64,000 bases of DNA. Source: DATATV01 sp035551355 (GTDB lineage Bacteria; Actinomycetota; Actinomycetes; Mycobacteriales; Pseudonocardiaceae). Under the pieces are notes generated by a model. It did no database searches. It was not told where the DNA came from and worked only from the letters and a program-made list of their open reading frames with translations. Positions 26,067 through 35,100 of this stretch are shown here, in pieces. Positions within the stretch are counted from its first letter, which is position 1. The number at the start of each line of letters is the position of its first letter. The stretch is from assembly GCA_035551355.1 (NCBI GenBank), contig DASZNF010000107.1:4934-68933 (forward strand), in the 5' to 3' direction. The translations under genes were made by a program, and so were the position numbers.

Positions 26067-26104
26067 GCCAGGTGTAGCACCTTGGCACTAGTGCTACACC
26101 TGGC
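26067..26104. promoter_or_regulatory. vapBC operator palindrome
   Basis: GCCAGGTGTAGCAC (26067-26080) and GTGCTACACCTGGC (26091-26104) are perfect 14-bp inverted copies around 10 bases. The site abuts the vapB ATG and lies only 12 bases after the stop of the ArsR-SRPBCC gene. Autoregulation by VapB or VapBC is the best reading; it could also serve as a terminator for the upstream gene. Confidence 0.72.
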
Positions 26105-26115
26105 TTGATCCGCCC

Positions 26116-26901
26116 TCAGCTGTTGTACATCAGCGAGCCCGGCGTGGTCAGTTCCTGGCCGGTCTCCAGCCACGTCTTCAGCCCGGACAGGATCATCGGC
26201 CATCCGCCGAAGATCTGGTCGTTGGCGCCTTCGCGCAACTGATCGTGCGTCACCGTCAACCGGCACGAGTCGCCGACCGGTTCGATATCCCAGGTCACCC
26301 GGGACGCGCCTTCGCTGCGCACGTCCTCGCTCCACAGCGCGGTCATGGTGTGCACCAGCTTGCGTGGCGGGTCCACCGTCAGCACCTCGCCCTCGCCGAG
26401 CTGCACGCCCGCCCCGGGGTGCCCCATCTCCATCTTCGAGCCGGGCTGCCAGTCGGATCTGACCTGCGCGCCGAAGTTGTACCTGGCCCGGATCTCCCCG
26501 TCGGTGATCGCCTCCCACAGCCGCTCGGGGGTGGTGCGGATGTAGATCTCGAAGATCTTTTCCATCGAAGTCTCCAACCTGTCCTTCAGCCCGGACAGCG
26601 TGGCCGCCCAGGGCTCGGCGTATTTGCTCACCCACCGGTCGTGGATGAGCCGGATCGGGACCGGGTTCAGGAAATGGAGCTTCTCGCGGCCCCGCCGCCT
26701 GGTGACCACGAGGCCGGCCTCCTCGAGTTGCTTCAGATGCTTCATCACCCCGAAGCGCGACATCTCGAAGCGCTCCTCCAGCGCGCTCAGTGTCTGCCCG
26801 TCGGACCGGAACAGCTCGTCGAGCAGTTCCCGCCGCGTCGGGTCGGCCAGGGCTTTGAACACCGCGTCCACGAGAGAGAAGATATGTGACCCTTTGGTCA
26901 C
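26116..26901 (-). CDS. ArsR-family HTH fused to SRPBCC (AHSA1) domain
   Basis: 261 residues. Residues about 10-95 form an ArsR winged helix (VFKALADPTRRELLDELFRSDGQTLSALEERFEMSRFGVMKHLKQLEEAGLV). Residues 112-250 form an Activator-of-Hsp90-ATPase-like SRPBCC domain (MEKIFEIYIRTTPERLWEAITDGEIRARYNFG). Usually these are two adjacent genes; fusion makes a one-protein ligand-sensing repressor. The GTG at 26899-26901 lies within a 20-base palindrome, so the true start may be the GTG at 26871 (VDAVFKALADP), which matches family N-termini better. The ligand is unknown. Confidence 0.85.
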   Translation of the reverse strand: MTKGSHIFSLVDAVFKALADPTRRELLDELFRSDGQTLSALEERFEMSRFGVMKHLKQLEEAGLVVTRRRGREKLHFLNPVPIRLIHDRWVSKYAEPWAATLSGLKDRLETSMEKIFEIYIRTTPERLWEAITDGEIRARYNFGAQVRSDWQPGSKMEMGHPGAGVQLGEGEVLTVDPPRKLVHTMTALWSEDVRSEGASRVTWDIEPVGDSCRLTVTHDQLREGANDQIFGGWPMILSGLKTWLETGQELTTPGSLMYNS

Positions 26902-26903
26902 AT
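26884..26903. promoter_or_regulatory. operator palindrome at the ArsR-SRPBCC start
   Basis: ATGTGACC-CTTT-GGTCACAT is a perfect 8-bp inverted repeat with a 4-base centre, overlapping the first possible start codon of the ArsR-SRPBCC gene. Its size suits an ArsR dimer and suggests autoregulation. Confidence 0.65.
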
Positions 26904-26927
26904 GTCAATACCCGCGCTCCGGACCTG

Positions 26928-26966
26928 GCGATGCCCCCTCGCCGCGTGGGGACGAGGGGGCATCGC
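26928..26966. terminator. hairpin terminator after the S53 peptidase gene
   Basis: A perfect 14-bp stem (GCGATGCCCCCTCG at 26928-26941 with its complement at 26953-26966) with an 11-base loop. It lies 52 bases past the stop of the leftward peptidase gene and before the ArsR-SRPBCC promoter. Confidence 0.8.
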
Positions 26967-27018
26967 GCCGCCTACCGCCGGAGCCGGTCGGGGTGGGCTC
27001 GGCGGTCGGCGGTCCGGA

Positions 27019-28290
27019 TCAGAACGCTCCAGTTCCGTCCGGGGTACCCAGGCCGGTCGGGCCGTCGTAGCCCGCCTTGGCGGTGCACAGGTAAGTGCCG
27101 CCGCAACTGCCGTTGCTGCCGCTGGTCACGTCGTTGAGGTCACCGGTGTCCGCGTACAGCGTGGCTGCGGAGTTGGCCGAGGCCGCGTTGCCGGCCAGCG
27201 CGTACACCGAGGCGATGATCGGCGAGGCCACGCTCGTGCCGCCGAACTCCATCCAGCCCGACATGCCGCCGGACGCCGTACTGTCGAACACCGCGACCCC
27301 GGTGTTCGGGTCGGCCACCGCGCTCACGTCGGCCACCGTCCGCCGGGCGCACCCGGTGTCCTTCTGCCAGGTCGGCTTGGCGATCACGGCCGAGCAACCG
27401 CTGCCCGCACCGCTCCACGCGGTCTCGCTCCAGCCGCGCGTACTGCCGGACTTGGTCAGGCTGGTACCACCGACGGCGACCACGCTCCCGGCGGCCGCGG
27501 GGAACTCCACGCCGAACCCGCCGTCACCGGAGCTGGCGGTCAGCACCACGCCGGTGTGCTTGTAGAACTGGGTCGCCTCCGACGCCTCGGCCGAGCTCTC
27601 GCCGCCGCCGTAGCTGTTGGACACGTACTTCGCGCCCAGGGTGACCGCTTCGTTCACCGCGGCACCCAGGTCGGTCAGCGCGGAACTCGTGGCCTCGACC
27701 AGCAGGATGTTGCAGTTCGGGCAGACCGCGGACACCATGTCGATGTCCAGCGACTCCTCCTCGGCCCAGCCGGCGTTGGTCGCCGGGTAGCTGGTCGCGC
27801 CGGTCTGGCTTGACTTGGCGAAACACGGGGTCGTGCTGGACTTCACCGCGCCGGGCGCGCACGAGGTCACCGCCGCGATGCCGAACTGCGTCCGGTAGGT
27901 GTTCAGGTCGGACAACGCGTTCGGGTCGTTGAAGGCGTCCACGATGCCCACGGTGGTCCCGGCTCCCGCGCTCTTCGCGGCGCTGGCCAGGTTGTAGGCC
28001 GACTGCAGATCGCTCGGGCCGAAACCGGCCGGCGTGGCGCCGGGGCGGGCGTGCATGTGCTCGGCGGTGCTGTGCACATCCATCCGGCGCCAGGAGTCGC
28101 AGGCCGCGTAACCGGTCGCCGGGGTCGCATCGCAGTTCCGCTCGGACGTCGGCGTCGCGGCGGCGGCAGCGCTGTTGTGCTGGATCGCCGGGCTCGCGTC
28201 CGTGCTCGTGTGCGGGCTGGCATAAGCGATGCTCGCGGCGGCCACCACGGAGCCCGCCACGGCGGCAACGATGATTACTCGGCGCACCAA
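27019..28290 (-). CDS. secreted S53 (sedolisin-like) serine-carboxyl peptidase
   Basis: 423 residues. A Sec signal peptide (MVRRVIIVAAVAGSVVAAASIAYA) is followed by about 75 residues and then the catalytic domain starting near PAGFGPSDLQSAYNLA. The S53 residues are visible: Glu and Asp in AEEESLDIDM, the oxyanion Asp in TASSGDGGFG and the nucleophile in FGGTSVASP. Sedolisins cleave proteins outside the cell, often at acid pH. Most carry a large (about 180-residue) propeptide; here only a short spacer exists, so folding must differ. Several cysteines (CDATPATGYAACDSW, VCPNCNI) suggest disulfides. GTAGGAGGTATTG directly before the GTG is a near-perfect ribosome site. Confidence 0.9.
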   Translation of the reverse strand: MVRRVIIVAAVAGSVVAAASIAYASPHTSTDASPAIQHNSAAAAATPTSERNCDATPATGYAACDSWRRMDVHSTAEHMHARPGATPAGFGPSDLQSAYNLASAAKSAGAGTTVGIVDAFNDPNALSDLNTYRTQFGIAAVTSCAPGAVKSSTTPCFAKSSQTGATSYPATNAGWAEEESLDIDMVSAVCPNCNILLVEATSSALTDLGAAVNEAVTLGAKYVSNSYGGGESSAEASEATQFYKHTGVVLTASSGDGGFGVEFPAAAGSVVAVGGTSLTKSGSTRGWSETAWSGAGSGCSAVIAKPTWQKDTGCARRTVADVSAVADPNTGVAVFDSTASGGMSGWMEFGGTSVASPIIASVYALAGNAASANSAATLYADTGDLNDVTSGSNGSCGGTYLCTAKAGYDGPTGLGTPDGTGAF

Positions 28291-28469
28291 TACCTCCTAC
28301 CGTCTGCAGGGCCTCGAAATCATCGAGGTGGACGGGAGATTAGTACGCCGAAACGCCGCAATCAGTAATGTCAGCTTTAAGCATTTCAACAGTTGACGCG
28401 GCGATATTCACAAGGAAATCGTAATGGGCCGAGGGAGGGTGGTCCGGGCGGCCGTTCGCCGCACCGGCG

Positions 28470-29537
28470 TCAGTCCGTTCGGCGCAACGCCCCGGACCCG
28501 GCGTCGAACAGCAGCAGCCTGCCCTCCTCGGGCGCCGCGCATACCTGCTCGCCCACCTGGGGTTCCTCCTGTTCGGCCACGGTGACGCCCAGTTGCACGC
28601 CGTCGGCGCAGTCCAGGATCACCAGCGTGCTCACGCCCAGGTTCTCCACAATCGACACCGTGCCGGCGATCCCGGTCGATGATTTGTCGGACAGTCGCAG
28701 GTATTCCGGTCGTATCCCCACTGTGATAGGGCCGTGATCGTCCTGTCCGGCCGGGGCGGGGAGCAGGCCGCCGGCCACCCGCAGGCCCTCGGCGGTCAGT
28801 TCGCCGTCCAGCAGATTCATCGGGGTCGAGCCGATGAAATTGGCCACGAACGTGTCCGCGGGCCGCTGGAACACCTCGCGCGGCGTGCCCACCTGGCGGA
28901 TCTTGCCGGCGCTCATCACCGCGATCCGGTCGGCCAGGGCCAGCGCCTCGCCCTGGTCGTGGGTGACGAACACCGTGGTCAGCTTCAGATCCCGTTGCAG
29001 GCGCTTGAGAAACGTGCGCGCCTCCAGCCGCAGCCGGGCGTCCAGATTGGACAGTGGCTCGTCCAGCAGCAGCACGTCCGCGCCCATCGCGATGGCCCGG
29101 GCCAGCGCCACCCGCTGCTGCTGCCCGCCGGACAACTGCCCGGGCCGCCGGTCCAGCAGCCCGTCCAGGCTCAGCTCGCCGCTGGTCGACTCGGCCACCG
29201 CGCGCCGCTTGTCCTTCGGCTCCCGGCGCACCCGCAACGGGTAGGCGATGTTGTCGGCCACCGTCATGTGCGGGAACAGCGCGTAGTCCTGGAACACCAT
29301 GGCCACGTTGCGCTTGCCCGGATCCAACCGGGTCACCTCGCGCCCGCCGATGTCGATCCGGCCCTCGCTGGCCTGCTCCAGCCCGGCGATGGTGCGCAGC
29401 AGCGTCGTCTTGCCGCAGCCGGAAGGCCCCAGCAGCGCGAAGAACTCGCCGTCGGCGATGTCCACGTCCAACCGGTCCACCGCGCGCACCCCGTTGGGGT
29501 AGACGGTGGACAGCGCGTCGATGTCGATCCCGGCCAT
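28470..29537 (-). CDS. sugar ABC transporter ATP-binding protein (UgpC/MsmK type)
   Basis: 355 residues. The nucleotide-binding domain (1-235) has Walker A GPSGCGKTT, Q-loop VFQDYALFPH, signature LSGGQQQR, Walker B VLLLDEPLSNLDARLR and the switch VFVTHDQGEAL. A TOBE-type regulatory domain follows (GSTPMNLLDGEL, VGIRPEYLRLSD). This is the CUT1 carbohydrate-importer ATPase. Its ATG overlaps the preceding permease stop by one base (TGATG). It is the fourth gene of a binding protein-permease-permease-ATPase operon; most actinobacterial CUT1 operons lack their own ATPase and rely on a shared MsiK, so this system is self-contained. Confidence 0.93.
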   Translation of the reverse strand: MAGIDIDALSTVYPNGVRAVDRLDVDIADGEFFALLGPSGCGKTTLLRTIAGLEQASEGRIDIGGREVTRLDPGKRNVAMVFQDYALFPHMTVADNIAYPLRVRREPKDKRRAVAESTSGELSLDGLLDRRPGQLSGGQQQRVALARAIAMGADVLLLDEPLSNLDARLRLEARTFLKRLQRDLKLTTVFVTHDQGEALALADRIAVMSAGKIRQVGTPREVFQRPADTFVANFIGSTPMNLLDGELTAEGLRVAGGLLPAPAGQDDHGPITVGIRPEYLRLSDKSSTGIAGTVSIVENLGVSTLVILDCADGVQLGVTVAEQEEPQVGEQVCAAPEEGRLLLFDAGSGALRRTD

Positions 29538-30409
29538 CAGCCCTTGATCCCTCCGTAGAACCGGAAGCCGTAGCGCCGGCTGACCACCAGATACAACACG
29601 ACCACCGGGATCGAGTACAGCAGCGAGAACACCGGAATGGTGGTCAGGTCCGCGCCGCCGCCGTCGTTCTGCAGGGTGTGCAGGATGACCGCGGCCGGCT
29701 GCTTGCTGCTGTCCTGCAACACCAGGAACGGCAACAGGAAGTTGCCCCACGCGTTGACGAACGCCCACACCAGGATGGTGGCGATGCCCGGCCGGGAGAT
29801 CGGCAGCACCACGTGCCAGAGCACCTGGCCGGGCGAGGCGCCGAACACCCGCGCCGACTCTTCGTAGGATTTCGGCACTCCGTCGACGAAATCCTTGAGC
29901 ATGAAGATCGCCGCGGGCAGCAACCCGCCGGCCAGCACCACCGCCGTGCCGTACAACGAGTTGATCAGGCCCAGCTGGTCCATCAGGATGAAGATCGGCA
30001 CCATCGCCGCGGTTCCGGTGACCACGCTGGACATCAGCAACAGGATGTACAGCAACACATCCCGGCCCGGAATGCGCACCCGGGACAGCGCATACGCGGC
30101 CAGTGCGGCGAACGCGGCGGTGATCACCGTGGCCACTCCGCACAGGATCAGCGAGTTCGCCAGCGAGGGCAGCACGTTCGGGTTGCGAAAGGTCTTGGCG
30201 AAGTTGCCAAGTGTCCACTGTGGCCAGTGCGCGGTCAGCCCCGGGTTGGCGTCGAACGGTTCGCTGACCAGCCACAGCATCGGGATGGCGAAGAACACCA
30301 TGATCACCGCGATCAGCACGTAGAAGCCGATCCGGCGCAGCATCCAGGCCGGTCCGAAACCGGCGGGGACAACCGGACTGGCCGTCCGCGTCGTCGTCTC
30401 GGCCGTCAT
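29537..30409 (-). CDS. carbohydrate ABC permease (MalG/UgpE type)
   Basis: 290 residues, six membrane segments. The coupling-helix signature is YEESARVFGASPGQVLWHVVLPISRPGIATILVW (EAA loop near residue 195). Its N-terminal segment RIGFYVLIAVIMVFFAIPMLWLV is typical of the MalG half. It pairs with the MalF-like permease encoded just upstream, whose stop it overlaps by ATGA. The substrate is inferred to be a sugar or sugar derivative from the family only. Confidence 0.92.
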   Translation of the reverse strand: MTAETTTRTASPVVPAGFGPAWMLRRIGFYVLIAVIMVFFAIPMLWLVSEPFDANPGLTAHWPQWTLGNFAKTFRNPNVLPSLANSLILCGVATVITAAFAALAAYALSRVRIPGRDVLLYILLLMSSVVTGTAAMVPIFILMDQLGLINSLYGTAVVLAGGLLPAAIFMLKDFVDGVPKSYEESARVFGASPGQVLWHVVLPISRPGIATILVWAFVNAWGNFLLPFLVLQDSSKQPAAVILHTLQNDGGGADLTTIPVFSLLYSIPVVVLYLVVSRRYGFRFYGGIKG

Positions 30410-31332
30410 GCCCGCCTCCGCAGCAAACGCAGGTACACCAACGCGATCACCAGGTTCACCAGCAACAGCAGCAACGAGATGGCCGATGCGTAGCCGAGCT
30501 GACCGCTGCCAAGAGCCTGGTTGTAGATGAACACCGGCAGCACCTCCGAGGCGTGGTTCGGGCCGCCCGCGGTGATCAGGAACGGGGTGAAGTCGTTGGC
30601 CGTCCACAACGTGATCAGCAGCGTGTTGGTCAGCACGTGCCCGCGGATGTGCGGGAACACCACGTCCAGCACCTGACGCAACCCGCCCGCGCCGGACAAC
30701 CGGGCGATCTCCAGCTGACTGGGCGGCACGGCGGTGAGCGCGGAACCGTAGAGCAGCATGGAAAACGCCGCGCCGCGCCAGGTGTTGAACACCACCAGCA
30801 TGGTCATCGGATACCGCACCAGCCAGGCCAGATGCGTGCCCAGCAAGGTGTTCAGCGTGCCGCCGCTGGAATCGGCCAGGGCGTACCAGAGAAACGCCAC
30901 CACGGTGCCGGGCAGGATCCAGGCGATCAGCGCCAGCGCCTGCACCGTGCCGCGCAGCAGTGCCGCGGTGTGCCGCATCATCCAGGCCAGGATGAAGCCG
31001 AGCGCGTTCTGCCCGATCACCGCCGAGCCGACGACGAACACCAGGGTCAGCCACAACGCGTTGCGGAACAACGGATCCGACAGCGCCGCGCCGATGTTGC
31101 CCAGCCCGACCGTCTGCGGCGACACCGAGGCCGGGCCGGTCAGCTCGTAGTTGGTGGCGCCGATGTACAGCGTCCACAACGCCGGGAAGATCAGGAAGAA
31201 CCCGATCAGCAGCAGCGCCGGCGCGACGAACAGCAGTGCCCGCCCGACACCCAGTCCGGCGACGTCGAAGCGCCGCCGGGCCGGGGCCGAACCGAGCAGA
31301 TCGGAGGTGGGCGGGGCGCTAGTTGTTGACAA
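30406..31332 (-). CDS. carbohydrate ABC permease (MalF/UgpA type)
   Basis: About 308 residues if translation begins at TTG 31330-31332, preceded by GGAAAGG six bases upstream; a GTG at 31365 would add 11 residues and overlap the binding-protein gene more. Six membrane segments and the MalF-like loop (LEIARLSGAGGLRQVLDVVFPHIRGHVLTNTLLITLWTANDF) are clear. It overlaps the end of the binding-protein gene and the start of the second permease, indicating strict co-translation. Confidence 0.88.
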   Translation of the reverse strand: MSTTSAPPTSDLLGSAPARRRFDVAGLGVGRALLFVAPALLLIGFFLIFPALWTLYIGATNYELTGPASVSPQTVGLGNIGAALSDPLFRNALWLTLVFVVGSAVIGQNALGFILAWMMRHTAALLRGTVQALALIAWILPGTVVAFLWYALADSSGGTLNTLLGTHLAWLVRYPMTMLVVFNTWRGAAFSMLLYGSALTAVPPSQLEIARLSGAGGLRQVLDVVFPHIRGHVLTNTLLITLWTANDFTPFLITAGGPNHASEVLPVFIYNQALGSGQLGYASAISLLLLLVNLVIALVYLRLLRRRA

Positions 31333-32743
31333 CGTTGGCCTTTCCCACCGCGGTTTCCAGCGCACTGGCGTAACTGGCTGCCGCCTGCGCCGGGGTCTTG
31401 CCGCTGATCACGTCCGCCGTCGCCTGCTGCAACAGTTGCGACACCTTGGGGTAGTTCCCGTCGGAGGGGCGATAGTGCGTCACCGGCAGCACGTCGGTCG
31501 AGATGTAGTGCAGCAGCGGATCACTGGCCAGCAGCTGGTTGTTCACGTCGGTGCGCTGCATGATCTGGGTGGAACCCTTGAGGTAGGTCTGCTCGTAGAC
31601 CTCGGTGGCCTGCGCGGAGTTCATGAAGGTCAGCAACTCCCAGGCCTGCTGCGGGTACTGGGTGTGCGGGTTGAGCACCCGCACTCCGCCGCCGGACATA
31701 CTCACGAAGCTCTCCCCGTCCACGCCCGCGCCCGGGGTCACCGCGGGAATCCGCGCCCAGCCCACGGCGGTGTCCCGGTCGGCCATCTTGTCGATGCCCA
31801 CGGTCGGGGAGACCACCGAGCGCCACAGGTAGTCGCTCTCCTCGACGATGCCCAGCTTGTCCGCGGCGAACTCGGCGAACGACTGGTCCCGGCCCTTGGC
31901 CTCCTCCTGCAGCGTCGGATCGCCAAGGCCGGTGGAGTAGATCTGTTGGTACAGGCCCAAAGTCTGGCGCATGGCCGCGGTGTCGCCCTGCCACCTGCCG
32001 CTGTCGTAGACCAGCGAACCGGCCCCGGCCAGGGTGGGCAGGAACCCGTTCATGGTGGTGGTCTCGCCCATCGCGGTGCCGCCGTCGAGCTGGATCGGCG
32101 TCACCCCGGGCAGTTTCTTCAGCGCCTGCGCCGCGCTGATGATGTCGGCCCAGCTCGTGGGCTGCCAGTTCGCGGGCAACCCGGCCTGGGTGAAGAGTTT
32201 CTTGTTGTAGAACAGCACCCGGCCGTCGGTGCCGATCGGGATGCCGTAGCGTTGCCCGTTGTAGGTGTCCAGGCCCTGCACCGAGGTGGGGATCTCCGAC
32301 CAGCCGTCCCAGGCGTCCACAGTGGACTTTCCGACGACCTGGTCCAGCGGCTGGATCAGGTCTCCGGTGGCGAAGTCGCCGACGTCGGTGCCGTCGATCT
32401 CCAGGATGTCGCCGCCGCCCCCGGTGCGCAGGTTGAGGATCATCTTCTGCCGGAAGCTGGTGTCGTCCGAGCCGTCCCCGTTGAAGTTCACCTTCACCGT
32501 GACGCCCTTGGCCTTCTCCATCGCGGTGAACTGGGGGATGACCCACTGGGTGATCCAGTCCGCGCCGGAGGCGTTCTTGCCGCCGACGATCGAGTTGGAC
32601 TCGATGCTCAGCGTGACGTTCTTGGCGTCGGCGTTTCTGGAGGTGTCCTGACTTGTCGCCGGCTTGCCGACGCAGCCGCCGCACAGTAGCCCGGTGGCCA
32701 GTAACCCGGCCAGCAGTCCAGTACTCCGCTTCCGCATGCCCAT
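31319..32743 (-). CDS. carbohydrate ABC substrate-binding lipoprotein
   Basis: 474 residues. A lipoprotein signal (MGMRKRSTGLLAGLLATGLLCGGC) precedes an extracellular solute-binding protein family 1 domain: GGDILEIDGTDVGDFATGDLIQPLDQ, RYGIPIGTDGRVLFYNKKLFTQAGLP and WELLTFMNSAQATEVYEQTYL. It would deliver an oligosaccharide or glycerol-phosphate-like ligand to the following two permeases. It is the first gene of the operon. No LacI-type regulator gene or operator is visible next to it; the divergent neighbour is DUF2461. Confidence 0.92.
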   Translation of the reverse strand: MGMRKRSTGLLAGLLATGLLCGGCVGKPATSQDTSRNADAKNVTLSIESNSIVGGKNASGADWITQWVIPQFTAMEKAKGVTVKVNFNGDGSDDTSFRQKMILNLRTGGGGDILEIDGTDVGDFATGDLIQPLDQVVGKSTVDAWDGWSEIPTSVQGLDTYNGQRYGIPIGTDGRVLFYNKKLFTQAGLPANWQPTSWADIISAAQALKKLPGVTPIQLDGGTAMGETTTMNGFLPTLAGAGSLVYDSGRWQGDTAAMRQTLGLYQQIYSTGLGDPTLQEEAKGRDQSFAEFAADKLGIVEESDYLWRSVVSPTVGIDKMADRDTAVGWARIPAVTPGAGVDGESFVSMSGGGVRVLNPHTQYPQQAWELLTFMNSAQATEVYEQTYLKGSTQIMQRTDVNNQLLASDPLLHYISTDVLPVTHYRPSDGNYPKVSQLLQQATADVISGKTPAQAAASYASALETAVGKANVVNN

Positions 32744-32866
32744 GGCACCCTCGGTCCCGTGAGAAAGTCACCGTTGACCCGATCATCTTGCAACCCGGCC
32801 ACACCGCAGACAAGGCTCGGTAGCCAACCGGTGACACTCCGGCAGCTTTTTGCACACTAGGCTGTC

Positions 32867-33532
32867 GTGGTGACGGGTTTCACCGGTTTCGGCGAGTACG
32901 CGGTGGATTTCTACGACGGTCTTCTCGCCGACAACTCCAAGTCGTACTGGACCGATCACCGCGACATCTACGAGTCCGACGTGCGCGCGCCGATGGAGGC
33001 GCTGCTGTCCGAACTGGCCGGAAGTGGCCAGGAGTTCGCGGATTTCGGTCGTACCAAGGTGTTCCGGCCATACCGGGACGTTCGGTTCGCCAAGGACAAG
33101 ACGCCCTACAAGACGCACTGCGGCGGGGTGGTCGAGCAGGCCCGCGGCGGCGGCGCCTGCTACGTGCAGGTCGGGCCGGAGGGGCTGCGGGTGGCCGGCG
33201 GCTCCTTCCACATGGCGCCCGCGCAACTGGCTCGCTACCGGGCCGCGGTGGACGACGCCCGGCGCGGCGAGGAACTGGCCGACATCCTTGTCACGCTGGA
33301 AAAGCAGGGCTTCGAAGTCCGCGGGCACCAGCTGCGGACCGCGCCCCGCGGGTTCATCAAGGACCACCCGCGCATCGAGTTGCTGCGCTACCGCTCGGTG
33401 TGGGCCGGGCGGGAGTACCCGCCGGACGACGCCCTGCACGAGCGCGCCACCCTCACGCGGGTGCGGGAGGGCTGGCGGGCGCTGCGCCCGCTCAACGAAT
33501 GGGCCGCCGACCACGTGGGTATGCCGGATTAG
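32867..33532 (+). CDS. DUF2461 domain protein
   Basis: 221 residues from GTG 32867 (another GTG follows immediately). The family (TIGR02453) pattern is plain: GFGEYAVDFYDGLLADNSKSYWTDHRDIYESDVRAPMEALL, then FRPYRDVRFAKDKTPYKTH and RGFIKDHPRIELLRYRS. The function is unknown; the family is widespread in bacteria and the protein is predicted cytosolic. It is divergent from the sugar ABC operon with 123 bases between starts and ends 103 bases before pyk, so it is probably its own unit. Confidence 0.9.
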   Translation: MVTGFTGFGEYAVDFYDGLLADNSKSYWTDHRDIYESDVRAPMEALLSELAGSGQEFADFGRTKVFRPYRDVRFAKDKTPYKTHCGGVVEQARGGGACYVQVGPEGLRVAGGSFHMAPAQLARYRAAVDDARRGEELADILVTLEKQGFEVRGHQLRTAPRGFIKDHPRIELLRYRSVWAGREYPPDDALHERATLTRVREGWRALRPLNEWAADHVGMPD

Positions 33533-33635
33533 ACCGGATCGGTTGGTTTAACCGCGCGTGACGTCTTCGGCAACAGAGCGGAAACGCGGACGGTCGGCTG
33601 GATCGGTCCAGCAATGAGGTCTACGCTACAAAAAC

Positions 33636-35057
33636 GTGAGTAGACGCGCGAAGATCGTCTGTACGATGGGCCCGGCGACCGGCACCCCGGAAAAGATGCG
33701 TGGCTTGGTCGAGGCCGGTATGGACGTCGCCCGGCTCAACTTCAGCCACGGCAGCCATGCCGACCACAAGCAGATTTACGACCTGGTCCGGTCCACCGCG
33801 GACGAGACCGGCCGGGTGGTCGGTGTGCTGGGCGACCTGCAGGGACCGAAGATCCGGCTGGGTACGTTCGCCGGCGGCCCGGTCGAATGGCGCACCGGCG
33901 ACACGGTGCGGGTGACCGTGGAGGACGTGGTCGGCACGCACGACCGGGTCTCCACCACCTACAAGGGCCTGGCCCGGGACGCCAAGGTGGGCGACCGGCT
34001 GCTGGTCGACGACGGCAAGGTCGGCCTGGTGGTGACCGCCGTGGAGAACGCCGACGTGGTCTGCGAGGTCACCGAGGGCGGCCCGGTCTCGAACAACAAG
34101 GGCCTTTCCCTGCCCGGCATGGACGTCTCGGTCCCGGCGCTGTCCGACAAGGACATCGAGGACCTGGAGTTCGCGCTGCGGCTCGGGGTGGACTTCATCG
34201 CCCTGTCGTTCGTGCGCTCACCGGCCGACATCGACCTGGTGCACCAGGTGATGGACCGGGTGGGCCGCAGGCTGCCGGTGGTCGCCAAGATCGAGAAGCC
34301 GGAGGCGGTGGACAACCTCGAGGCCATCGTGCTGGCCTTCGACGGGATCATGGTGGCCCGCGGTGACCTCGGGGTGGAGCTGCCGCTGGAGCAGGTGCCG
34401 CTGGTGCAGAAACGGGCCATCCAGATCGCCCGGGAGAACGCCAAGCCGGTCATCGTGGCCACCCAGATGCTGGACTCGATGATCAACAACTCCCGGCCGA
34501 CCCGGGCCGAGACCTCGGACGTGGCCAACGCCGTGCTGGACGGCGCGGACGCGGTGATGCTCTCCGGCGAGACCAGTGTCGGGCGCTATCCCATCGAGAC
34601 GGTCGCCACCATGGCCAAGATCATCTGCGCGGTGGAGAACGAGTCGGTGGCCGCGCCGCCGCTGACCCACGTGCCGCGCACCAAGCGGGGCGTGCTGTCC
34701 TACGCGGCCCGCGACATCGGCGAGCGGCTCAACGCCAAGGCGCTGGTCGCGTTCACCCAGTCCGGTGACACCGTGCGCCGGCTGGCGCGGTTGCACACCG
34801 CGCTGCCGCTGCTGGCCTTCACCCCGGAGGACCACGTCCGCAGCCAGCTGGCGCTGACCTGGGGCACCGAGACCTTCCTGGTGCCCAGTGTGGACTCCAC
34901 CGACCAGATGGTGCGCCAGGTCGATCTGTCCATGTTGTCCATCGGCCGCTACCAGCCGGGCGACCTCGTGGTGATCGTGGCGGGCTCCCCGCCGGGTACG
35001 GTCGGTTCGACCAATCTCATCCGGGTGCACCGGCTGGGCGAGGAGGACCACGCCTGA
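33636..35057 (+). CDS. pyk: pyruvate kinase
   Basis: 473 residues from GTG. It transfers phosphate from PEP to ADP in glycolysis. The signatures are KIVCTMGPATGTPEKMRGLVEAGMDVARLNFSHG, the catalytic lysine in VAKIEKPEAVDNL, metal-binding VARGDLGVELPLEQVPLVQK and TQMLDSMINNSRPTRAETSDVANAVLDG. The C-terminal allosteric domain is complete. It follows the conserved his-trp-lgt-gltBD block and is followed after 43 bases by tesB, as in other actinobacteria. Confidence 0.97.
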   Translation: MSRRAKIVCTMGPATGTPEKMRGLVEAGMDVARLNFSHGSHADHKQIYDLVRSTADETGRVVGVLGDLQGPKIRLGTFAGGPVEWRTGDTVRVTVEDVVGTHDRVSTTYKGLARDAKVGDRLLVDDGKVGLVVTAVENADVVCEVTEGGPVSNNKGLSLPGMDVSVPALSDKDIEDLEFALRLGVDFIALSFVRSPADIDLVHQVMDRVGRRLPVVAKIEKPEAVDNLEAIVLAFDGIMVARGDLGVELPLEQVPLVQKRAIQIARENAKPVIVATQMLDSMINNSRPTRAETSDVANAVLDGADAVMLSGETSVGRYPIETVATMAKIICAVENESVAAPPLTHVPRTKRGVLSYAARDIGERLNAKALVAFTQSGDTVRRLARLHTALPLLAFTPEDHVRSQLALTWGTETFLVPSVDSTDQMVRQVDLSMLSIGRYQPGDLVVIVAGSPPGTVGSTNLIRVHRLGEEDHA

Positions 35058-35100
35058 GGTCCTCCGCGCCGGCGCTCCGGAGCGACCCGCGGGAGGGGCG

